Part shown: positions 34,901 to 45,073 of the stretch, piece after piece
How positions within the stretch are numbered: the stretch's first letter is position 1
How the letters are laid out: each line of letters begins with the position of its first letter
NCBI GenBank assembly: GCA_037179335.1
Contig: JAKZHN010000051.1
Location: forward strand, 1 to 64,000
DNA: 64,000 bases
Reading direction: 5' to 3'
Source of the DNA: Cyclaneusma minus
Lineage: Eukaryota > Ascomycota > Leotiomycetes > Marthamycetales > Marthamycetaceae
Translations under genes and position numbers: made by a program
The notes under the pieces: model-generated
What the model was told of the DNA's origin: nothing
The model's database searches: none
The model's input: only the letters and a program-made list of their open reading frames with translations

Positions 34901-36014
34901 AAATGACCAGATATTTCGTCTACGCTCTTGCCTACTGGTGGGGAGCCAAACAAGTCAGAGAAGGAAAATACAACACCCTGCAATTCTTCATCGTGCTCCC
35001 TGCCGTTCTTTTCTCCGCCCAAACCGCCGGCCAAATGTTCAGTCTTGCCCCTGAAGTGGGACGAGCCAAAACCGCAGCCATGCGTGTCTTTGCCCTGCAT
35101 GACCAAAAGCCTACAATCGATACAGGCAGCTCAGGCAGTGAGACCACTCTAGTCGAGATCAAGTCTTCCCAAAAGGGCATCGAATTTCGAGATGTCTGCT
35201 TAACCTACCCTACCCGTCCCAAGGCACCGGTTTTCACCAACCTGTCGCTTAAAATCCAGCCTGGCGAGACTGTTGCCATGGTCGGCCGCTCCGGCGCTGG
35301 TAAAACATCTGTCATCTCGCTTATTGAGCGCTTCTACGATCCTACGTCGGGAACAGTTCTCATCGATGGCCAAGATATCCGCTCTATGGACGTTCATGCG
35401 CATCGCGCTCGTGTGAGTCTTGTTGAGCAAGATCCTGCGTTGTTTGCAGGCAGTGTGTCGTTTAATGTTGGGTTGGGCAAGAATGGTGGTCAGGGGGTGA
35501 CGCAAAAGGAGATCGAGGCGGCTTGTAAAGCTGTCGGTGTGCATGATTTTATCATGGGACTGCCAGATGGCTACAACACACCATGTGGCATCAATGGATC
35601 TCAGCTTTCTGGTGGACAAAAGCAGCGCATAGCGATCGCTCGCGCATATCTTCGCGATGCTGACATACTGCTGCTCGACGAAGCTACTTCCGCACTAGGT
35701 ACTTACACCCCCTTCCATTGTTTACACTTCCACACGTTCAGTTCCTCCCCTCGTACAACTCTTCTACAATTTACTAACTTATCCTTTTCTCCACAGACTC
35801 ACACTCCGAAGCCCAAGTCCAAGAAGCCATCTCCGTCGTCTCTAAAACACGCACAACTATCATCGTAGCACATCGCCTCACCAGCGTCCAGAAAGCAGAT
35901 CGCATATTAGTCTTTGATCAAGGGCGAATAGCAGAAGAAGGGAAGCATGAGCAGTTGATGAAAGTGCCGGGTGGCATCTATGCTCAGATGATTGCGGGGC
36001 ATATGTTGGGCTGA
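31973..36014 (+). CDS. Full-size ABC-B transporter (MDR/P-glycoprotein type)
   Basis: Six exons (31973-32225, 32279-32421, 32471-32880, 32935-34860, 34911-35698, 35797-36014) give 1,245 residues in TMD-NBD-TMD-NBD order. NBD1: Walker A GASGSGKST (about 394), Q-loop VDQQPALF, signature LSGGQRQR (about 505), Walker B LLVLDEATSALD, H-loop IAHRL. NBD2: GRSGAGKTS (about 1035), VEQDPALF, LSGGQKQR (about 1143), LLLDEATSALD, VAHRL. All catalytic residues are present in both sites. The first exon includes a membrane segment FILVCAIFCAIAAGIPLPII. It is a plasma or vacuolar membrane exporter by family. Its position beside the siderophore synthetase suggests a role in siderophore traffic or breakdown-product export, which is inference. 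Each intron ends in a clear AG, and phases agree at all five joins. Confidence 0.9.
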
Positions 36015-36561
36015 TTCGCCTCGCTGTGTCCCTTTCTACATTTTAGCGTTCAGGAGGCATTTTGATGAAAATTGCATGGCCAACGGCGTTTGTGGGTTTC
36101 GGGCCTAATGGCATCATTCATGTGGCATTCAATGAGCGCTGCATTGCGACGGGGAGCATCAACGTCGTTTTACGTTTGCCAAGTTCACCTCCTGGGATGG
36201 TTGGGAAAACATTGGGGAACATGGCATTCATAGCGAAATCCTAATCTTGATCGTCTGAAAAGTCTTCCTCCACTGCCCCTGACTTGCCCACGTGGAAGCA
36301 TTGTCGTCCCCCTTACTTACCCACAACCAACCACCCCCGTCCTCGCAGGTCCCCACACCTCGTCACTCCATCGTCCCAGATTTCTCAGACCCATCTTTCG
36401 GCATAATCTTCGTGTGTCCAAAAGTACTGCCCTGGCCCCTGGATTTCCATCAGCGCTCCTCCCTCGCCTGCATGACAACCCCCCGTCCCTGCAGCGGAAA
36501 TCGCCCCAGCCCATTAGCCCCTGTCGACGACTCATGTACGTATGCCCCCTTCAGCATAATC

Positions 36562-36570
36562 TTATCAGAT
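36562..36570 (-). promoter_or_regulatory. Putative SreA-type GATA site
   Basis: TTATCAGAT on the plus strand is ATCTGATAA on the minus strand. It is part of a cluster with 36578-36586 (one mismatch) and 36607-36615, downstream of the ABC transporter and 3.9 kb upstream of the ornithine hydroxylase. Confidence 0.5.
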
Positions 36571-36606
36571 CCATCTCATCTGATATGTTTTCTTGGGAGG
36601 CCCCTC

Positions 36607-36615
36607 ATCTGATAA
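36607..36615 (+). promoter_or_regulatory. Putative SreA-type GATA site
   Basis: Exact ATCTGATAA, 45 bases from the opposite-strand site at 36562. Paired GATA motifs at this spacing are typical of functional iron-repressor targets, but binding is not shown here. Confidence 0.5.
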
Positions 36616-38299
36616 CTTCTCTTGGGTTCAAGTCCCAAGACATGGCCCCTGACCCCTCTCGGAATCCGGATCATTTCCCCAGATTCTGTAAGCAAGGTAA
36701 TCTCCGCATCAGCGAATTTTATCTATTTCATCTATCCGGGTACCGACGCATGACGTTTATATCGACGTCGGTGGTTAACGGTACTCGAACCGGAGAACTC
36801 TGTGTTGACCGCCTTCTCTTTGACAGATCCGGAGTAGCTACCGAGTGACATACCACTAGAATCACAACCTCCGTTACCAGGAAACCGGCAAGAGCAACTA
36901 AATCATTGTGGCAATCTCGAACATCATACTGATAGACACAAACGACCTGTAACTTGCAGCTGGATCGGTGCATAGCGAACTCAAAAACAATGTGCTCAAG
37001 TTCAAAAAGCGATCAAACAAGCAGGTGACAACCAACAAACTTCTAAAACCCACATCCTCCAAAGAATCTATCTCAACCTCATCGGCCTCACGACCACCTG
37101 TCCCTCCGCCACGCGCCCTAAACAATAGCCTCTGACCCAAGCCCAAAGCAGCCTCAGCTCCCGGCCAGCGTAGCACCACCGAATAGCTTCAAACCATGGT
37201 CGACGGCCCAAACGCTATTTGGAGGATGTCACTGAATGTCACTGCACGGCCGCACTCTAGAGTCCAGAAAACAAGCTCATTGCCTCTAAGAGTCCAAATA
37301 AACTCGTGGGGTCCGACTCTTGTTCAACTTCTTCAATGATTACCTCAGATCGTAGTCCGTAGATCTCGAAGCGGACTACGGGCCGGCGCTCGTCGCTAAG
37401 CACCGATCGATGTTTGAAAAATAAGCTCATTTGTTCAAAACGCTTGTTTTAAAGTCTTGGATTTGTGAGATCGTAGATCTGGGAGCGGACGGCGGGCTGG
37501 CGCGACATTGCTAAGATGTCTGACACATTGGCGTTGGTTTAGGGTTCCAAGGTTTGGAACGGCGGACTTGGTGATTTGCTGGCCCGGACCTTCGTCCGGC
37601 CCGTTGCAACTATGAAGCTAAATGGTATAAGTCAAAAACTCAGCCTCTGGAGTCCAAAGACGCCTTCATCGACGGCTTGATGCACGGGAATGTCACTGAG
37701 ATGTTACCGTCGTCCCCCCTTAGCGGAATGACATCGTGGCGCCGAAGGAACAAACGCCGTCTCACTTCAATGTCCTGCATGAAACAAGGCAAATGTTCAT
37801 GGATGTCGATTACGGAGATGCGTTTCTAGAAACCCTTGGCAAGTTCACGATCTCAGCGGTGGGATGTCACCACCTCGTCGTCGCTGGCGGACCTTGACAA
37901 TAACGTCGCCAAGCATCATCGGCGACTGCAACAGCGGACGGACATCGGCAGACGACAAGAATTTCGCCATCATGCCATGAAACAGATCATTCCTATTGAG
38001 CAAGTTTCTGACATTCTCGTCTCGTAAACACCCAGCAAAAAATCACATCTCGGCGTCCGCATTCGTATGATTCCTCCGCCCAACATGGTCTCCGCTAAGG
38101 GGGTAGTCGCTCATGATGACCCCATGCTCCTATGGACGTGTCTCTGTGGCATTCTATATCACCCGCTCACCCCTCCCATTTCTCATCAATGCCCACATCG
38201 GCCCCACAGCCCACCGGCGCCATCCGCAATGGCAGATTATCCCTGCAGGCTGCCAGTCGAACAGGGATGCTCGTTCAGTGAACTCCATCTTATCTCCAG

Positions 38300-38308
38300 A
38301 TCAGATAA
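38300..38308 (+). promoter_or_regulatory. Putative SreA-type GATA site (ATCAGATAA)
   Basis: Exact ATCAGATAA, with a GATAAG-type motif (CTTATC) ten bases upstream on the other strand. It is the closest exact site to the ornithine hydroxylase, 2.2 kb upstream of its start. Confidence 0.5.
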
Positions 38309-40498
38309 AAATTTTCCCTGCTCGTGCGTAGCCTGTCCCACACCAAACCGAGGGGGGACCCCACTATCTGGGTCGATGATATGGCCAAGCTGCGCGGGTT
38401 TTCATTGACGAGTCTGTTTAATTTATTTCCCGGGAACGGCTGATGATCTGTGAGCATATAAGACAAGACGGCAATTTGCGCGTTCGGAAGCGGTTGGAGG
38501 GCACTTGAGAGGGAGAAAGCTATTGAGGAAGACTGAGAAGAGGGACATTGAATCCGAGAGTTGCCGGCGGGTGGTCAGGGGGGGTTTGCTGGGGTTGAAA
38601 GTGGGTGTGACGATGCCACATGGAGGAGCGGCTAGGGATGGTATCGCTCGATCTGGAGTGGTGGATGTCCAGATGGTGATGTCAGTCGGTCTGTCATTTC
38701 TGCTCAAGCCCTCAACTTCCATGTCCCATGTGTCAAGAACTGGGAAACGCACGCGGCACATCAGCCGGTCTGCTTATTTATGGAGAAACTAAAGCAGGCT
38801 CCTCGAGTCAGATCATCGGTCCACGGTTTGTGAGAGGCGGTTTCGTGCTCGCGATCAGTTGATGTCCGCCTTTTCCAGGGGTTTGGAGAAGACGAGCTGT
38901 GGCCAAGATGGGCAGATGCGGAAGGTTGGTGAACCAAGAAGTGATGTGCTGATGGGCCCATGTCTTTACCCCCTCCCCCCTCGCCCAGCTATCCTTTTGC
39001 GGAGTATGAATAGTTCATGTTAATGCTTGGACGGACTGCTAAGGCCGGTACTTGTACATTTCTTCATCTCGTTTCTGCCTTTGTCCTTTTCTTAGTAGCG
39101 AGAGCCGGGAGATTTTTGTTACGTTGCTCCATACGCAGCTCTCAGACCGGCAAGCTTGGCTTTGCGCTGAACTGTCCGACTTCCTTGCTGCAGACCGGAA
39201 CTTGCGGTATAACTACCTTGGGAGGTACAGAGGGCGCCGTCTGCTATCTTGCCACGTTGTTTCTGAAAAGTAAAAACTCGCGACTGGAGAGGAGAGGATC
39301 TTGTCCACGAGACCGATCGAGGTACGTACTTTTTCTGACTTCGTCTAACATACCCGCCGCCTCCTCCAATACCCCCAGACACATGCACGAACTTTTATCT
39401 CAGTTTACCTCGTCTCAAACATTATTTCAAGTCTTCAAGGATGTTTCTCCGGGCAATAATCCTCTCTTCAGTGACATCTGCACAACTTTATTTTGCCTCA
39501 AAGCTAACAGTGCTTGTCAAGCAAGAAATCCCACCATAACATCACCGCACGCCCCAGCATAAACCACCGCTCGGGTCATCGCTCAGCCATCATTGGCGCA
39601 CCAAACCACAAACACGGTAGCGCAACTAGTTCTCCGAGTTGTAAGGTACCCTTAGATCTCCGGTCCCACTGAAACCTTCCTCAACCAGACGGCCGGGCCC
39701 ATGAAAGTTTATTTCTGCAAATCCAGCCAATCATGCTGTGGACAATTGCGCTGACCAGAAACGTACTGTAGTATCATCATCGATATATCGACTAGGCCAA
39801 TCGCATCATCCGGGACTGTCATACCGCTATTGCGTTTCGTTTGGCGTTTGCACGGATCGAGGACTTGCAGATTTACTTCCGGGGCTGGTAACTGCTGAGA
39901 ATCATCCGTCACGACACTGGTTGGCTGTTGGAAGAGGTACGTAACGTCATGTGGTTTTTTTCATATCACATTTGTCAAATTTTGAGACTTGTGGCTTTTT
40001 GCCTCGTTCTCGTGTCTCCGGAGGTTTCATTATAAGTTCTAGTTTGTTTACTGCTTCGTGGAGTTTGAGGTGGCAAGAAATCCGAATTTGAGCTCTTCGC
40101 TTTCTACCGGAAGTTCAACCAGAAATCAACATTCACTCGACAGTGGAGCTACTATCAAAACTCGGAACATTAGTTTTGAAAGCACCACGGCGAAAAAGCT
40201 CCGGAAAATACTGCTACAACCATACAGCTGTCTTCTTCCTTGGCTTGGCACTCGATCTCATAGCACAATCGTCATTATTTTGTCTTTCAGTTGCATTTCT
40301 GTGCCGGTTCTCTTGCATCACGATCTTCTATTTCCAGATCGTTACACAAGATTTACACAAGATATCAAGAGCTACAACTCCTAACATTGCGGCACTCAGA
40401 GACGTTTCACACCCTCACACGACATCTGCCAGCAAATCGTGTACCATACACAAATCCCGCCGTTTGTTCACGCTCCGTGCGCCTCACATCCAGCAAAC

Positions 40499-42354
40499 AT
40501 GGCACCAATGAGTATCGATACTCAGCAGCATGAGGAGTACATCATCCCATCCAAGAAGATCGCCAACGGCTTTTCCCACTCCAACGGCACAAATGGCTCC
40601 AACGGCACCAACGGTCTCTCAGTCATGAAAGAGTCTGCAATTTCTGGCCCACGCTCCTCGGGTCTTTCAGAGACGAAGAGCCTCACCCATGCTCTCAATG
40701 GCACCAGCGAAACCTACGATCTCGTCTGTGTCGGTTTTGGCCCTGCTTCTCTCGCAATCGCTATTGCCATGTACGAGAAATTCGCTTCGCCATCCTGCGC
40801 CTCTCCCAAGCTCCCCAACATCCTGTTTCTCGAGAAGCAGCAGCAATTCGCGTGGCATGCGGGTATGCAGATCCCCGGCGCCAGGATGCAGATTTCGTTT
40901 CTTAAGGATATGGCTACACCTCGTAACCCACAGTCCAAGTTTACGTTCCTGAGCTATCTGAAAGCCAAGGGCAGACTGGATACTTTCATCAACTTGGGTA
41001 CTTTCTTGCCATCGAGAATGGAGTATGAGGACTACCTGAAATGGTGTGCATCGCACTTTGAGAAAGCCGGCCTCGTTTCCTACGGTACACAAGTTGCATC
41101 TGTGGACGAGGGTGCTGAGGGGAAGCTAGAGGGCAAGGTCAGGCGGTGGAGAGTTGGTTTGAAGCGAGGAAACAGCGAGGATGTTGAGTACCGATGGGCA
41201 CGTCATGTGGTTATTGCGGTAGGAGGACGACCTTCGATTCCCGAGACGTTTTCGAGCTTGAAGAATGAGCCTAAGCTTTTGATGCACTCTAGTGCTTACA
41301 TTACGAGCATGAAGAGTGTGTCGGAGGTGGAGGCTGTTACTGCGAAGAAGCGCTTTGCTGTTCTGGGCGGTGGTCAGAGTGCGGCTGAGATCTTTGAGAA
41401 TCTGTGTGAGAGGTTTCCGGAGAGTGAGGTGTCTTTGATCATTAAGGGGCAGGCTTTACGACCCAGTGATGATTCGCCTTTGTGAGTTTTCCCCACTCCT
41501 GCTTTCTGCTTTTCCGTTGCTCTAGTGCAGCCATTCCCCCCAGCCCCCTCCCCTCTTCTGCTGATCTTGGACTCTTCCATATAATCTAACACCGTCCCCA
41601 GCGTAAACGAAGTCTTCGACCCCGACCACGTCGATCACGTGTGGAACCAACCCCCCGCCGCCCGCCGCGCCGCCCTCGAGCTCGACCGCGGCACCAACTA
41701 CGGCGTCGTGCGTCTCGAGCTCCTCGAGCGCCTCTACGACATGCAATACCAGCAACGCATCCGCCAACCTGACTCGTCCAAATGGCGCACCCGCATCCTC
41801 TCCGGCCGCCGCGTGCACTCCGCCTCCAAAATCACCATCGACGGCACCGAAAAAGTGCTGCTGCGCATGGGCTCCATCAACCCTCTCCAAGGCGTCGACG
41901 CCGAAAAGAGCATTTCTTTGAACTTGGGAAATGGCGCAAATGGAGACGTGAGTGAGGTGGAAGAGCAGGTGTTTGATCAAGTGATTGTCGCTACTGGCTA
42001 TAAGAGGAATATGCATGAGGAGATGCTTGCATCCACTGCTAAGTTCTTGCCAACTGCTGTGTCTGATGCGGGGATTTCGCATACGGAGAATGGAGACGAG
42101 AAGGCGGAGAGGAAGTTTCCTGTCGGGAGGGATTATCGCGTGCAATTCGATGAGCGCGCGGTGGATTATGAGCAGGCTGGTGTGTGGTTGCAGGGATGTA
42201 ATGAGGGCACGCATGGTGTAAGTTTTTGCTCCTGCCTGTGACTTCACGTGATTCGAATGCTGACCTCGACGTACAGTTGTCTGATACCTTGCTGTCTATT
42301 CTGTCGTGTCGCAGCTGGGAGTTGGTAGAGGCTATGTTTGGACCCTCGGCCTAG
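40499..42354 (+). CDS. sidA: L-ornithine N5-monooxygenase (SidA type)
   Basis: Exons 40499-41481, 41602-42217 and 42277-42354 give 558 residues. It would hydroxylate ornithine using FAD, NADPH and O2, the committed step of hydroxamate siderophore synthesis. Motifs: FAD site CVGFGPASLAIA; substrate region LKDMATPRNPQSKFTFLSYL; NADPH site VLGGGQSAAEIFENL; ATGYKRN near the C terminus; GCNEGTHGLSDTLLS across the last splice. The first intron joins DDSPF to VNEVFDP, a conserved SidA block, which fixes that splice. I chose the ATG at 40499 (AAACATGGC) over the in-frame one at 40439 for its better context. An NGTNG-rich low-complexity segment (residues about 20-40) precedes the catalytic core. Same pathway as the NRPS at 14252-29143. 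Confidence 0.93.
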
Positions 42355-42854
42355 TCTCCCTTGGTCTCTCTCTCGTTTTTTTTTCCTGGTTTTTTTGAAG
42401 TATTGAAGTCGATATCCTTGGAGTTGTGTCTGGCGGGTCTTCTGATTGTTTATGGGAATGTGTATAGAGGAATGTGTATAGAGAAAAAGCATATCAGCTT
42501 CTGGAGGTTGCGCTGTGGGAGGGGGTTTGGGAGGATGCATGGCATAATATTCTTGCTGCATGATCTTGTCACGGCTGGCTGAGCATATATAGATGTCATC
42601 ATATCATACTCGTTCTCTGTGGCCAGTTCTCTCATACCTCGGCTTCTACAGTGGGATGCAAAGACTTCGTTCACCGATGAGTTACCAAGCTCGATTGAGG
42701 GAACAAACAGTTTTCCCTGTTCTGTAAAGTCAAATTCAACGCTTCTTTTTCCTCAGAGTCCTTTTATCCTCTCTCAATGCTCTTGGGTGAACAAAGGGCG
42801 CAACGTCGAACAGAGAGCGCTGGACCTGCTCCTCTTCGATTCTTACCGTCACCT
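42355..42854. other. Convergent 3' spacer
   Basis: Lies between the end of the ornithine hydroxylase and the end of the minus-strand family gene at 42855. T-rich just after the hydroxylase stop (42375-42400). Nothing else was recognised. Confidence 0.5.
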
Positions 42855-43587
42855 CTACCAGTCATCATCGATTAGGTCAGGAGGCGTAGCATATCCTTGC
42901 ATGGTCCCTCCGATTTCACCTCCGGCCTGGAGCTTTTTGAGAATCGCAGCTCCCATCGCCTCCAGGCCAAGCAAGCCCAAATCCCATTTTGCTCGATCGC
43001 CTTGTTGAGTCGAAAGGGAATTCAACTCTGTTGCCACACCGAGTAGCAGGCTCATAAGATAACCGCGGCCATTGTTGATATCGCCGTTTCCTGTATTGTG
43101 CAGATAGATGAAAAGCCGCGCGGTATCTATGCCATCGAATTTGAATCTGAGTCTCGAAAGTTCGTTGCGAAGCTGGTTCAGATCGACATCGGTAATCTGC
43201 GTTGCTGTTAATTACTGTTTGCGTTTGCTATCATAGCTGCAAAGAACAGCAACACACATACGTCTTTGACTTGCACATGGGCCGCTCCGCGCTTTGTCGG
43301 CGGCGTTGGCTCATCTTCATCTTCAGCTCTTCGCTTCTTGGATGCTGTACTCTTGGAGAGATCAGAGGCTTCATTAGGCGAGCGCTGACTCGTAGTCTCG
43401 TGTTCGATGCTGGGCGGGAGGGGAGAGAGGTCTTTCAGAGCCTCCTGTTCAGCTTGCAGATGTCAGTATGTTGATGTAGCTGAGTCAGAAAGTCTAAAAT
43501 ATGGCTGGACTCACCTGAGTAGCCATGCTGTGCACAGAAACCGATCCTGCCGCAGTGGCACCGTCCGTAAGGATTGCCGCATGACAT
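42855..43587 (-). CDS. Small subtelomeric-family protein, copy 1 (apparently intact)
   Basis: Exons 43515-43587, 43262-43452 and 42855-43196 join in phases 1 and 0 to give 201 residues. The short first exon (MSCGNPYGRCHCGRIGFC) has a Cys/His pattern that might bind metal. The middle is basic and acidic (KKRRAEDEDEPTPPTKRG), suggesting nuclear location. The third exon begins ITDVDLNQLRNELSRL and carries the helical domain shared with copies at 44348, 47848, 50850 and 51470. In this copy the domain is shorter and ends DLIDDDW. Intron 1 (43453-43514) resembles the introns of the other copies. This is the only copy without a visible lesion. Not a family I know. Confidence 0.65.
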
Positions 43588-44025
43588 CTTGAGGGTTGAG
43601 GCGGTGGTGATGATGAGGCGAGCGAGGGCGAGAGGGTTGGAAGGGTGGGAGAGGGGTGTCGTCGACGCGCTTGGAGAGAATTGAATGGAGTGTGTGGGTG
43701 GTGAGGTCGGAGGGTGGAGGGTGAGGATGGGACGTGATGAGAAACGCCTTCAAGAAAAGACTTCAGGCTTGGGAAGTACGGGGGGTTTGATCGCGAAATT
43801 CCAAGCGTAAAGGTAGGTGAAGTTGGAAGGAAGGTCGAAGGCTTAGACTTCTGCAACTTTTCGCCGTTCGGTGATACCTCAGCGTTTTCAACAGGCGCTC
43901 CAATTTCCCAGGACATAGGCATTCTGAGTGCAAAATCCTCAATTGTAAATCCTGCACGCATTCACAGAGTCATCGGTAATTTAGCGTCTTGTTTGAAGAG
44001 AAACAGTCTATTCCTAAGCTAGGAA
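43588..44025. other. Upstream region of family copy 1
   Basis: Purine-rich (GAGGG/GGAGG) flank up to about 43720, similar in style to the flank of the short Cys-rich frame at 53037-53162. An overlapping minus-strand frame (43494-43961) runs through the true first exon in another frame and is not supported as a gene. Confidence 0.45.
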
Positions 44026-44027
44026 TA

Positions 44028-44239
44028 CAGTGGGACGACAAAAGTCTGAACCCCCTTTCTGTCTCAAACGTGTGGCAGTAGTCAGCTACATATTAAAATC
44101 TTTACAATATTTAAGAATATTCCCAATTACTGGGAATATTTCCAATTACTAGAGATTTTTCCAATCACTGGGATTATTTCCAATTACTGCGAATATTCTT
44201 AAATATTAAAGGGGGGTTCACACTTTTGTCGCATGACTG
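44028..44239. mobile_element. 212-bp MITE of Tc1/mariner type
   Basis: Left end (44028-44056) CAGTGGGACGACAAAAGTCT and the inverted complement of the right end (44208-44239) CAGTCATGCGACAAAAGTGT match with few differences and continue into a shared GAACCCCC run. TA dinucleotides flank both ends (44026-44027, 44240-44241), the target duplication of Tc1/mariner elements. Inside, four units of TTCCAATTACTGGGAATAT type are bordered by inverted AATATTTAAGAATATTC. It has no coding capacity, so it is a non-autonomous element. It sits between family copies 1 and 4. Confidence 0.85.
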
Positions 44240-44347
44240 TAGCATGCCTGGTTCTGGATTGAGTCTATTGCCTCTCTGGTATTCCATCGAAATCTCCTAC
44301 CCAGTTCTTCTAGTTCTTGCTGATCTCCAATGACCAACCCTGGGCTT

Positions 44348-44670
44348 TTATCCCAAGATCATTTTCACAATCTCTCCTCCCTTCTTCTCCAGTGCCATGT
44401 ACGATATTATGGAGGCTTCATAGCTCTCCCTCTGTCCTTCCTCCGCCTTTTCATTGTACCAGGTCAAAGCCCTTCCCGCGTTCATAAAGGCCTCCAGGTG
44501 AGACCACGCATGACGGGTGCGCTGTGCCAAGTCCTGAACCTCTTTGAGCATGGCGAAGAGGTGCGACGAGAAATGACTCTGGTTGATGTTCGTGTTCACG
44601 GTAGCCTGAAGATATTCAACAAACGTTTCAACCGGGCCATGCTCGGCGAAGTTGAACCTCGGATTCGAAC
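44348..44670 (-). pseudogene. Truncated copy of the subtelomeric family (copy 4)
   Basis: Encodes only the conserved C-terminal domain. SNPRFNFAEHGPVETFVEYL and then INQSHFSSHLFAMLKEVQDL align with ANFHRNGVTQRLSDYL and VKRRHFSTLLLGTLGEVLQV of the copy at 51470. It ends EKKGGEIVKMILG. The frame stays open to 44770, but the extra residues have no counterpart. No first exons of the family were found upstream on the minus strand, so the 5' half is missing or too diverged to see. Confidence 0.6.
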
Positions 44671-45073
44671 CTGAAATCAAGTGGAGAAATTTGGACTGGG
44701 AGATAGAATGTGGAACGAGGGGTAGAGGATGGGCTGGAAAAATCCTTTGTATTTGACGTAAAGTTCCCACGTCAGAGAAGTCTAGAATGAGGAAAAGCTG
44801 TCTCTTGTTTTATTGTCTCAAGGATAATGAGTTACGAAGGAGCTTGTTATGAAGAGGCTAATTTTGGGAGCAGTTTCTCAGTCCACGTCATCCAAGAAAT
44901 CCTACCATTCCGCAGACATCACGCCATTGCAGAGATATCGCTGAGAGAGATTTCCCAATCGACCTCAAAGGTGCAGTACCTACCTACCCACTAGCCGGAT
45001 TCCCAGAACATAGAAAAGACATGAATTGATTGCCCCGTCTTTCCAGAAACCCCTATATTTCACAGGTTACGCA
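44671..45073. other. Spacer
   Basis: Lies between family copy 4 and the 3' end of the GMC oxidoreductase gene. Nothing recognised. Confidence 0.45.

Larger units (their letters stand above)
36015..40498. other. Long intergenic region upstream of the ornithine hydroxylase gene
   Basis: About 4.5 kb with no gene I can support. It holds three exact ATCWGATAA motifs and one near match (ATCTGATAT, 36578-36586). An imperfect direct repeat of about 50 bp (37345-37400 and 37468-37515, sharing AGATCGTAGATCT and GCGGAC) and a short CCGGAC/GTCCGG hairpin (37585-37600) are also present. Frames such as 39017-39562 lack any signature and have no splice-supported extension. Confidence 0.55.

Noticed and set aside
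36571..36646. tRNA-like hairpin: TTGGGTTCAAGTCCCAA forms a perfect T-arm, and CCATCTC about 65 nt upstream can pair with GACATGG
   Set aside because: No D-arm, A-box or anticodon arm can be drawn in between, so this is chance or at most a relic.
39017..39562. 181-codon plus-strand frame upstream of the ornithine hydroxylase
   Set aside because: Random-looking composition, no domain, and no supporting splice sites.
43494..43961. 155-codon minus-strand frame at family copy 1
   Set aside because: It overlaps the true first exon in another frame and consists mainly of Ser/Pro from a purine-rich flank.
44655..44672. B-box match GGTTCGAATCC on the minus strand
   Set aside because: It lies inside the coding part of family copy 4, with no A-box or acceptor stem around it.
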